10,868 nucleotides of DNA from CAXSEF01 sp050920955 (GTDB taxonomy: Bacteria; Pseudomonadota; Alphaproteobacteria; Acetobacterales; Acetobacteraceae): contig JBPBQS010000062.1 in assembly GCA_050920955.1 (NCBI GenBank), positions 1 to 10,868 on the forward strand, given 5' to 3'. The notes beneath the pieces are model-generated. The model saw only the letters and a list, made by a program, of their open reading frames with translations, searched no databases and was not told where the DNA came from. This document shows positions 1 to 5,699 of this stretch, piece after piece. Within the stretch, counting starts at the first letter, position 1, and each line of letters starts with the position of its first letter. The translations under genes and the position numbers were made by a program.

Positions 1-519
1 GTCCGGCAGCCCGCCCGGCGCCCGGGCCAGGTCCTCCAGCATCGCCACCGTCGGCTGGAACCGCGTCTCCGCCCCGGCCTCCAGCACCACCGGCACCAGG
101 CCCAGCGCCGTCAGGATGTTGACGTAGGGCGGGTAGAACGGCGCCGCCAGCGCCACCCGGTCGCCGCGGTCGAACGCCGCCAGGAACGCCAGCGGGAACG
201 CCGCCGACGCCCCGGTCGTCACCGCCACCCGGCCGGGCGACACCTCCGCCCCGTACCACGCCGCATGATGCCGCGCGATCGCCTCGCGCAGCGAGCGTAT
301 CCCCAGCGCCTCGGTGTAGCCCAGCGCGTGCCCCGACCCGAGCGCCGCGCGCGCCGCCGCCACCGCCCCGGCCGGCGCGCCCGTCCCGGGCTGCCCGACC
401 TCCATGCGGATCACCCGCGGCGCACCCGCCGGCAACGCCGCCTGCCGACGGTTCGCCGCCGCGATCACGTCCATCGCCAGGAACGGCGGCGCGGCCGCGC
501 CCTGCCCGACCTTCAGCAC
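1..519 (-). CDS. PLP-dependent aminotransferase, class I/II (N-terminal part, cut by window edge)
   Basis: Reading the minus strand from 519 to 1 gives 173 uninterrupted residues that continue past the left edge. The segment PPFLAMDVIAAANRR, then RMEVGQPGTGAP, GYTEALGIRSLREAIARHH, TTGASAAFPLAF and AAPFYPPYVN is the usual N-terminal order of fold-type I aminotransferases. In this family the GxP loop, the conserved Tyr of GYTEALG and the TxGAS phosphate-binding turn shape the PLP and substrate site. The catalytic lysine would lie further left, outside the window. The start is uncertain: GTG at 519-517 gives VLKVGQGAAAPPFLAM, and an in-frame ATG at 474-472 would remove 15 residues. The frame stays open further upstream, and no convincing ribosome site is seen. 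The gene is divergent from epmB. The family is clear, but the substrate cannot be told from this fragment. Confidence 0.85.
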   Translation of the reverse strand, partial: MLKVGQGAAAPPFLAMDVIAAANRRQAALPAGAPRVIRMEVGQPGTGAPAGAVAAARAALGSGHALGYTEALGIRSLREAIARHHAAWYGAEVSPGRVAVTTGASAAFPLAFLAAFDRGDRVALAAPFYPPYVNILTALGLVPVVLEAGAETRFQPTVAMLEDLARAPGGLPD

Positions 520-636
520 CAGGCAGACTCGCGCATCACCCGAACACCCCTGCAAAGGACCGCGACCCGGCACACGCGACGACGCGTCGCACGACCGGCC
601 CTCGCCGCCGCGGCCGCGCGACGCTAAACCCCCGCC

Positions 637-1677
637 ATGCCCCGCACCACCCTGCGCGACGCCGACGCCCTCGTGGCCGCCGGCCTCGCCGCCCCGCACC
701 AGCGCGACGCCCTGGCCGCCGTCGAGGCGCGCTACGCCGTCGCCATCCCCCCCGCCCTGCGCGACCTGATCACCCACCCCGACGACCCGATCGGCCGCCA
801 GTTCGTCCCCCACCCCGACGAGCTGCGCACCGCCGCCCACGAACGCCTCGACCCGATCGGCGACGACGCCCTCTCGCCGGTGCGCGGCATCGTGCACCGC
901 TACCCCGACCGCGCCCTGCTCAAGCCGCTGCTGGTCTGCCCGACCTACTGCCGCTTCTGCTTCCGCCGCGAGCACGTCGGCCCCGACGGCGGCCTGCTCA
1001 CCGAGACGGAGCTGGCCGCCGCCTACGCCTGGATCGCGGCACACCCGGCGATCACCGAGATCATCCTGACCGGCGGCGACCCGCTGATGCTCTCGCCGCG
1101 CCGCCTCGCCGCCATCGTGGCGGCACTCACGGCCATCCCCCACGTCGCCACGATCCGCGTCCACACCCGCGTCCCCACCGCCGAGCCCGCCCGCGTCACC
1201 GACGCCCTCGCCGCCGCCCTGCGCACGGAGCGCGCGATGTTCGTCGTGCTCCACGCCAACCACGCCCGCGAGCTGACGCCCGACGCCCGCGCCGCCATCC
1301 GCCGCATCCAGGCCGAGGCCATCCCCGTGCTCGGCCAGTCCGTGCTCCTGCGCGGCGTCAACGACGACGCCGACACCCTGGAGGCCCTGCTGCGCGCCCT
1401 CGTCGCCGCCCGGATCAAGCCGTACTACCTGCACCACCTCGACCCCGCGCCCGGCACCGCGCGCTTCCACGTACCCATCGCCGAGGGCCAGGCGCTCCTC
1501 GCTGCCCTGCGCGGCCGCGTCACCGGCCTGGCCTGGCCGACCTACGTGCTCGACATCCCCGGCGGCCACGGCAAGGTCCCGATCGGCCCGGAATGGCTCG
1601 ACCGCGCGTCCGGCGCGGAGGTCGTCACCGACCCGCAGGGCAGGCAGCACACGCTCGCCTCGCCCCAGGCCGCATGA
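637..1677 (+). CDS. epmB: EF-P-specific lysine 2,3-aminomutase EpmB (radical SAM)
   Basis: The 346-residue protein belongs to the KamA/EpmB radical-SAM lysine 2,3-aminomutase family. EpmB converts (S)-alpha-lysine to (R)-beta-lysine, which EpmA then attaches to elongation factor P. The 4Fe-4S motif CxxxCxxC is C101, C105, C108 (CPTYCRFC). It is followed by the SAM-binding segment ILTGGDPLMLSP, the barrel segment RVHTRVPTAEP, and QSVLLRGVNDD and YYLHHLDPAPGT. The PLP lysine is K313 in PGGHGK, where clostridial aminomutase has PGGGGK. The length fits EpmB rather than the longer catabolic enzyme, which carries an extra C-terminal region. The efp gene directly downstream supports the EpmB assignment. 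The ATG at 637 has no Shine-Dalgarno sequence and is preceded by CCCCCGCC. A CTAAAC box at 624-629 could be a -10 element giving a nearly leaderless mRNA. No epmA is visible in the window. Confidence 0.93.
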   Translation: MPRTTLRDADALVAAGLAAPHQRDALAAVEARYAVAIPPALRDLITHPDDPIGRQFVPHPDELRTAAHERLDPIGDDALSPVRGIVHRYPDRALLKPLLVCPTYCRFCFRREHVGPDGGLLTETELAAAYAWIAAHPAITEIILTGGDPLMLSPRRLAAIVAALTAIPHVATIRVHTRVPTAEPARVTDALAAALRTERAMFVVLHANHARELTPDARAAIRRIQAEAIPVLGQSVLLRGVNDDADTLEALLRALVAARIKPYYLHHLDPAPGTARFHVPIAEGQALLAALRGRVTGLAWPTYVLDIPGGHGKVPIGPEWLDRASGAEVVTDPQGRQHTLASPQAA

Positions 1678-1751
1678 CGAACCGGCCTGCGAAGACCCGG
1701 CCCGTGAGCATCGCCGGCGGGAACGCGGGCGCCGGCCCCCTGCCCTCTTCC

Positions 1752-1778
1752 TTGCCGCCTTGCCCGCCCCGGTCTAGA
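1752..1778 (+). promoter_or_regulatory. Possible efp promoter
   Basis: The 142-base gap between epmB and efp contains TTGCCG at 1752-1757 and TCTAGA at 1773-1778, separated by 15 bases and ending about 41 bases before the efp ATG. The spacing is shorter than the usual 16-18 bases, so this is only a plausible sigma-70-like pair. The nine bases CCGGTCTAG (1769-1777) recur just upstream of the gene at 9532. It would let efp be transcribed independently of epmB. Confidence 0.3.
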
Positions 1779-1819
1779 CACCCGCCACCCCGCGACCGCA
1801 CAGACAGAGCATCCCACCC

Positions 1820-2386
1820 ATGAAGCAGCAGGCGAACCTGATCCGCGCCGGCCAGGTCATCGAGCATGACGGCCGACGCTGGACCGTGCTCAAGCAGCAG
1901 ATCATCACCCCCGGCAAGGGCGGCGCCTTCATCCAGGTGGAGATGCGCGACCTCAAGACCGGCAACAAGACCAACGAGCGCTGGCGCACCGCCGACACCG
2001 TCGAGCGCCTGATGACCGACAACAAGGAGTACACCTACTCCTACACCGACGGCGACAACCTGGTCCTGATGGACCCGGAGACCTTCGAGCAGGCGATGAT
2101 CCCCGCCGCGATCCTGGGCGACGGCAACGCGTTCCTGCAGGACAACATGGTCGTCGTCGTCGACCTGGTCGAGGGCGACCCCGTGGGCATCCACCTGCCC
2201 GCCATGGTCACGCTCGAGATCGTCGAGGCCGACCCCGTCGTGAAGGGGCAGACCGCGTCGTCGTCCTACAAGCCCGCCCGCCTGTCCAACGGCGTCAAGA
2301 CCTCGGTGCCGCCGTTCATCGAGGCCGGCGAGCGCGTCGTGATCCGCACCGACGACGCCACCTACGTCGAGCGCGCCAAGAACTAG
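1820..2386 (+). CDS. efp: Translation elongation factor P
   Basis: The 188-residue protein has the full length and three-domain layout of bacterial EF-P. The N-terminal KOW-like domain covers about residues 1-64, with the tip loop TPGKGGAF placing the modifiable lysine at K33, matching K34 of E. coli. The central OB domain follows (about 66-128), and the C-terminal OB domain carries the family signature near KGQTASSSYKPARLSNG and VPPFIEAGERV. EF-P binds ribosomes stalled at polyproline stretches and promotes peptide-bond formation. Modification on the tip lysine strengthens this. A Lys at this position beside epmB implies beta-lysylation rather than rhamnosylation, which uses Arg. The ATG at 1820 lacks a Shine-Dalgarno sequence (CATCCCACCC precedes it). 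A proline-rich client, the OmpA-like protein at 3579, is encoded close by. A palindromic repeat begins 4 bases after the stop. Confidence 0.97.
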   Translation: MKQQANLIRAGQVIEHDGRRWTVLKQQIITPGKGGAFIQVEMRDLKTGNKTNERWRTADTVERLMTDNKEYTYSYTDGDNLVLMDPETFEQAMIPAAILGDGNAFLQDNMVVVVDLVEGDPVGIHLPAMVTLEIVEADPVVKGQTASSSYKPARLSNGVKTSVPPFIEAGERVVIRTDDATYVERAKN

Positions 2387-2390
2387 CAAG

Positions 2391-2512
2391 GCAAGGTCGG
2401 GCTCTGCCCGAACCCGCCAGGGGCGAGCCGCCCCTGGACCGGCGACTCTTTAAGTGTGCGGGTCCGGGGGCGCCTGCCCCCGGCGGGTTCCAGGGCAGAG
2501 CCCTGGCCTTCC
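2391..2512 (+). repeat. Dispersed palindromic repeat, copy 1 (two inverted double-hairpin units)
   Basis: The element fills most of the gap between efp and the next gene, starting 4 bases after the efp stop. Left unit (2391-2440): GCAAGG, hairpin 2397-2402/2406-2411 with loop TCT, linker ACCCG, hairpin 2417-2424/2430-2437 with loop GAGCC, then ACC. Right unit (2461-2512) is the same design inverted: hairpin 2464-2471/2476-2483, then hairpin 2490-2496/2500-2506, ending CCTTCC where the other copies have CCTTGC. A 20-base spacer that is less GC-rich, with TTTAAGT, lies between. No T-tract follows, so it does not look like a classical terminator. Two related copies occur at 3401-3518 and 5538-5684. 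Confidence 0.85.
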
Positions 2513-2534
2513 CTCCCGATCGAAAGTCCCCGCC

Positions 2535-3386
2535 ATGGCCCTCCGCCTCTCCCCCCACATGACGGTGATGCAGAACACCGCGCAGAAGGCCGCCAAGCGC
2601 CTGCTGCGCGACTTCACCGAGGTCGAGCAGCTCCAGGTCAGCATCAAGGGCCCGTCCGACTTCGTCTCCCAGGCCGACATCCGCGCCGAGGCCACCATCC
2701 GCGACGAGCTGGCCCGTGCCCGCCCCGGCTACTCCTTCCTCATGGAGGAGAGCGGCGCCAGCGGCTCGGAGAACTGGACCTGGCGCTGGGTGGTCGACCC
2801 GCTCGACGGCACCACCAACTTCCTCCACGGCATCCCGCACTGGGCGATCAGCATCGCGCTCCAGCGCCGCCTGCCCGACGGCACCACCGAGATCAGTGCC
2901 GGCCTGGTCTACAGCCCCGCCAACGACGAGATGTTCTGGGCCGAGAAGGGCGTCGGCGCCTACCTCAACGAGCGCCGCCTGCGCGTCTCCGCCCGCCGCG
3001 ACATACGCGAGGCCCTGTTCGCCACCGGCATCCCGTTCGCCGCCGTCCGCGCCCAGCACCGCCTCGCCTTCGCGCGCACGCTGGGCACCATGATGCCCAC
3101 GGTCGCCGGCGTCCGCCGCTTCGGCGCCGCCGCGCTGGACCTCGCCTGGGTCGCAGCCGGCCGCTACGACGGCTACTGGGAGCTCGGACTCAAGCCGTGG
3201 GACTGCGCGGCCGGGCTGCTGATCGTGCGCGAGGCCGGCGGCTTCACCACCGACCCCTCCGGCGCCGAGGCCACCCTGCTCGACGACGCCCCCAACAACG
3301 TGGTCGCCGCCAACCCGCACCTGCACGCCCAGCTCCTGGAGATGGTCGCCGACGGCGTCAGCGCCGCGGAGCAGCGCCCGGCCTGA
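2535..3386 (+). CDS. Inositol monophosphatase family protein (SuhB/ImpA-like)
   Basis: The 283-residue protein is a Mg2+-dependent sugar-phosphatase of the IMPase superfamily. It shows E71-E72-S73 (metal ligand region), motif A WVVDPLDGTTNFLHG (residues 85-99, with D88 and D91), and motif B PWDCAAGLLIVREAGG (221-236, with D223). The middle segment GLVYSPANDEMFWAEKGVGAYLN is typical of the family. The reaction is hydrolysis of myo-inositol-1-phosphate or a related sugar phosphate. E. coli SuhB also works with the Nus transcription factors, but that role cannot be read from sequence. I chose the ATG at 2535 (MALRLSPHMTVM) because the open frame before it translates the palindromic repeat; an ATG at 2559 is an alternative. 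There is no Shine-Dalgarno sequence; CCCCGCC precedes the ATG. Repeat elements flank the gene on both sides. Confidence 0.9.
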   Translation: MALRLSPHMTVMQNTAQKAAKRLLRDFTEVEQLQVSIKGPSDFVSQADIRAEATIRDELARARPGYSFLMEESGASGSENWTWRWVVDPLDGTTNFLHGIPHWAISIALQRRLPDGTTEISAGLVYSPANDEMFWAEKGVGAYLNERRLRVSARRDIREALFATGIPFAAVRAQHRLAFARTLGTMMPTVAGVRRFGAAALDLAWVAAGRYDGYWELGLKPWDCAAGLLIVREAGGFTTDPSGAEATLLDDAPNNVVAANPHLHAQLLEMVADGVSAAEQRPA

Positions 3387-3400
3387 CGGCCCATAAGCAG

Positions 3401-3518
3401 GCAAGGCCGGGCTCTGCCCGGACCCGCCAGGGCGAGCCGCCCTGGACTGGCCTCACTTAGGGGACGCGTTCCAAGGGCGCAGCCTTTGGCGGAGTTTGAG
3501 GCGGAGCCTCAACCTTGC
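3401..3518 (+). repeat. Dispersed palindromic repeat, copy 2
   Basis: The element starts 14 bases after the stop of the IMPase gene. Left unit: GCAAGG, hairpin 3407-3412/3416-3421 (loop TCT), ACCCG linker, hairpin 3427-3433/3439-3445 (loop GAGCC). Right unit, inverted: hairpin 3471-3478/3482-3489 with one G-T pair, then hairpin 3496-3502/3506-3512 (loop GGA), ending CCTTGC at 3513-3518. The right-unit stems (CCAAGGGC and TTGAGGC) differ greatly from those of copy 1, yet the hairpins are kept. The sequence after it, CTAGACG, resembles a weak -10 box and precedes the next gene by about 55 bases. Confidence 0.85.
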
Positions 3519-3578
3519 CTAGACGCGCCGGGCCGCTTGCTTGCGTCCGACCCGGCGTTGCGCCACGGTCCGGCCACC

Positions 3579-4382
3579 ATGCGATCGTCCATTTCCCGAA
3601 TCCGCCCGGCGTGCCTGCTTGCGGCGGCCGCCCTGCTTGTCCTGTGCCCCGCCCACCCGGCCGGCGCCCAGGTCAGCGTGGACCAGGGCGCCCTGGACAG
3701 CCTCGGCACCCCCGCGCCAGCGGCCCGCTCCGCCCCCGTCGCCAGGCCGTCCGCTCCCGCGCGCCACCCCGCCACGCATCCGTCGTCGCGCCACGACGCC
3801 CCGCACGCGCCCGCGAAGCCCAACGCGCCGCCCGCAAAGCCCCCGGTCGTCCCCGCGACGCCGCCGCCGCGCGCCGTGCTGCCCCCCGTCGAGCCGACGG
3901 TCCCGACCCGCCCTGCCCCGGCGCCGCCCGTGCCTGTCGTCGCCGACGCGCCCGACACGGTGAGCCCCCTGCCCGGCGGCCTGCGCGTGGTCTTCGGCGC
4001 GGGCCGCTCCGACCTCAATCCCGCCGCCGTGGCCGCCCTGCGCGACCTCGCCGCGACGCTGAAGTCGGAGCCCGCCGCCACGCTCGACGTGAACGCCTGG
4101 TCCGCCGGCACCGCGGACGACCCGTCCACGCCGAGACGCCTGTCGCTGGCCCGCGCGCTCGCCGTGCGCGCCGTGCTGATCAGCGAGGGCATCGCCTCGC
4201 CCCGCATCTACGTGCGCGCCCTGGGCTCGGACAACGGCGACCCGCCCGACCGCGCGGAGGTCACCCGCACCGCCGGGGCCGCACCGCCCGCGACCCCTGC
4301 GCCGGCAGCGTCCGCGCCGCCGTCCGCCGCAGTGGCGCCCTCCCCCGCTGCGCCCGCCGCGACCGCCGCCAGGAAGCGATGA
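3579..4382 (+). CDS. Secreted proline-rich protein with divergent OmpA-like domain
   Basis: The 267-residue protein starts with a signal peptide (residues 1-30: basic MRSSISRIR, hydrophobic ACLLAAAALLVL, cleavage after PAGA before QVS). Cys23 lies in LVLC, a poor lipobox, so a free periplasmic protein is more likely than a lipoprotein. Residues 45-130 form a Pro/Ala-rich stretch, probably an extended linker. Residues 134-230 resemble an OmpA-like peptidoglycan-binding domain: LRVVFGAGRSDLNPAAVAAL, then RRLSLARALAVRAVLISEGI and RIYVRALGS. The Asp that E. coli OmpA uses (D271, GYTD) aligns to a non-acidic position in NAWSAGT, and the terminal NRRVE motif is missing, so peptidoglycan binding is doubtful. 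Another Ala/Pro-rich tail follows. I chose the ATG at 3579 for its signal peptide; upstream in-frame TTG starts would encode the repeat. Its stop overlaps the next gene's ATG (ATGA), indicating co-translation. The many prolines make it a plausible EF-P-dependent protein. Confidence 0.75.
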   Translation: MRSSISRIRPACLLAAAALLVLCPAHPAGAQVSVDQGALDSLGTPAPAARSAPVARPSAPARHPATHPSSRHDAPHAPAKPNAPPAKPPVVPATPPPRAVLPPVEPTVPTRPAPAPPVPVVADAPDTVSPLPGGLRVVFGAGRSDLNPAAVAALRDLAATLKSEPAATLDVNAWSAGTADDPSTPRRLSLARALAVRAVLISEGIASPRIYVRALGSDNGDPPDRAEVTRTAGAAPPATPAPAASAPPSAAVAPSPAAPAATAARKR

Positions 4383-5533
4383 CCCGGCCGACCACCTTCC
4401 TGGTCCGGATGGTGCTGTTCCTGGCCGCCGTGCTCGTGGTGGCGGCGGTGCTGTCCCCGGTGCTGCTGGTCGCCTTCGACAACAACCCCGTGCTGAACGG
4501 CCTGATCGTCACGGTCCTGCTGCTGGGCGTGTGGTGGAACCTGCGCCAAGTGCTGCGCCTGTCGCCCGAGGTCCGCTGGCTGGAGACCTTCCAGCAGTCC
4601 CGCCAGCGCCTCGCCGCCCTGCCCCAGCCCAAACTGCTCGCGCCGATGGCCTCCATGCTCGCCTCGCGCGGCCGCAACCGCGACGGCGAGGACCGCTTCA
4701 CCCTGTCCGCGCCCGCGATGCGCTCGCTGCTCGACAGCCTGGCGTCGCGCCTCGACGAGAGCCGCGAGCTGTCGCGCTACATGACCGGGCTCCTGATCTT
4801 CCTCGGCCTGCTCGGCACCTTCTGGGGGCTGCTGCTCACCATTGGCTCGGTGGCCGACGTCATCAACGCGATGTCGGTGGGCAACGGCGACGTCAACGTG
4901 CTGTTCGACCAGCTCAAGTCCGGCCTGTCCAAGCCCCTGCACGGCATGGGCACCGCGTTTTCCTCCTCCATGCTCGGCCTCGCCGGCGCGCTGGTCCTGG
5001 GCTTCCTCGACCTCACCGCGGGGCAGGCGCAGAACCGCTTCTTCAACGAGCTGGAGGAATGGCTCGCCGGCCTGACTCGCCTGTCCTCCGGCGTGCTCGG
5101 CGGCGACGGCGAGGGCTCCGTGCCGGTCTACGTCCAGGCGCTGCTGGAGACGACGGCCGAGAACATGGAGAACCTGCAGCGCATCCTGGCCCGCGGCGAG
5201 GAAGGCCGCGCCCAGGCCAACGCCGCCATGCTTTCGCTGACTGAGCGCCTGGGCCAGCTCGCCGACTCCAACCGCGCCAACCAGCAGCTCATGCTCCGCG
5301 TCGCCGAGGGCCAGGCCGCCCTCGCCCCGGTGCTGCAGCGCCTCGGCGAGAGCCGGCCCGAGGCCGACGGCGGCGGCGCGCGCGCGCACCTGCGCAACAT
5401 CGAGGCCGCACTGAACCGGCTGATCTCGGAGGCCGAGCAGGGCCGCTCCCAGTCCACCGCCGAGCTGCGCAGCGACATCCGCATCCTCACGCGCACCATC
5501 GCGGCGGCCGTCGCGGCGGAGGGGGCGCCGTGA
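4379..5533 (+). CDS. MotA/TolQ/ExbB-family proton channel subunit
   Basis: The 384-residue inner-membrane protein has four likely helices: about 7-33 and 39-58 at the N-terminus, 134-160 (LLIFLGLLGTFWGLLLTIG), and 189-212 (GMGTAFSSSMLGLAGALVLGFL). The GLLGTFWGL and MGTAFSSSMLGL segments are the conserved pore-lining helices of the MotA/TolQ/ExbB family. The loop at 60-130 is cytoplasmic, as in MotA. Residues 215-384 form a long, charged, mostly helical cytoplasmic tail, so the protein is longer than typical ExbB or TolQ. Members make a pentameric channel around a dimer of a MotB/TolR-like partner, here probably the gene at 5700. The ATG at 4379 overlaps the upstream stop by four bases. No flagellar or tol-pal genes are nearby, so I do not call it motA or tolQ. 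Confidence 0.85.
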   Translation: MTRPTTFLVRMVLFLAAVLVVAAVLSPVLLVAFDNNPVLNGLIVTVLLLGVWWNLRQVLRLSPEVRWLETFQQSRQRLAALPQPKLLAPMASMLASRGRNRDGEDRFTLSAPAMRSLLDSLASRLDESRELSRYMTGLLIFLGLLGTFWGLLLTIGSVADVINAMSVGNGDVNVLFDQLKSGLSKPLHGMGTAFSSSMLGLAGALVLGFLDLTAGQAQNRFFNELEEWLAGLTRLSSGVLGGDGEGSVPVYVQALLETTAENMENLQRILARGEEGRAQANAAMLSLTERLGQLADSNRANQQLMLRVAEGQAALAPVLQRLGESRPEADGGGARAHLRNIEAALNRLISEAEQGRSQSTAELRSDIRILTRTIAAAVAAEGAP

Positions 5534-5537
5534 GCAG

Positions 5538-5684
5538 GCAAGGCCAGGGCCCTGCCCTGGACCCGCCGGGGGCAGCGCCCCCGGACCCGCGCAACGACAG
5601 GCCTTCGGCGCGGGGCACCTGTTCCGACAACGGGTTTCCAAAGGCGAGCCTTTGGCGGAGCTCGAGGCAGCGCCTCGACCTTGC
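5538..5684 (+). repeat. Dispersed palindromic repeat, copy 3
   Basis: The element sits between the channel-subunit gene and its MotB-like partner, starting 4 bases after the stop. Left unit: GCAAGG 5538-5543, hairpin 5544-5550/5554-5560 (loop CCT), ACCCG, hairpin 5566-5573/5577-5584 (loop AGC). Right unit, inverted: hairpin 5638-5645/5648-5655, CGGAG linker, hairpin 5662-5668/5672-5678 (loop AGC), ending CCTTGC at 5679-5684. The spacer between units is longer than in the other two copies (about 50 bases). It ends 15 bases before the GTG of the next gene, so it lies within what is probably one transcription unit. Confidence 0.85.
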
Positions 5685-5699
5685 TTCCTCCGGCCCCCG

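Noticed and set aside
580..589. Ten-base palindrome CGACGCGTCG in the aminotransferase-epmB gap
   Set aside because: It is short, and palindromes of this length are common by chance in DNA this GC-rich. No second copy is nearby.
2316..3404. 362-codon open frame on the minus strand
   Set aside because: It lies opposite the IMPase gene, which has catalytic motifs; the antisense product is Gly/Ala/Val-rich without features.
3515..4378. N-terminal extension of the channel gene in the same frame
   Set aside because: The frame is open, but the 288 extra residues are Arg/Pro/Ala-rich and lie under the OmpA-like gene in another frame. The ATGA overlap at 4379 gives a natural start.
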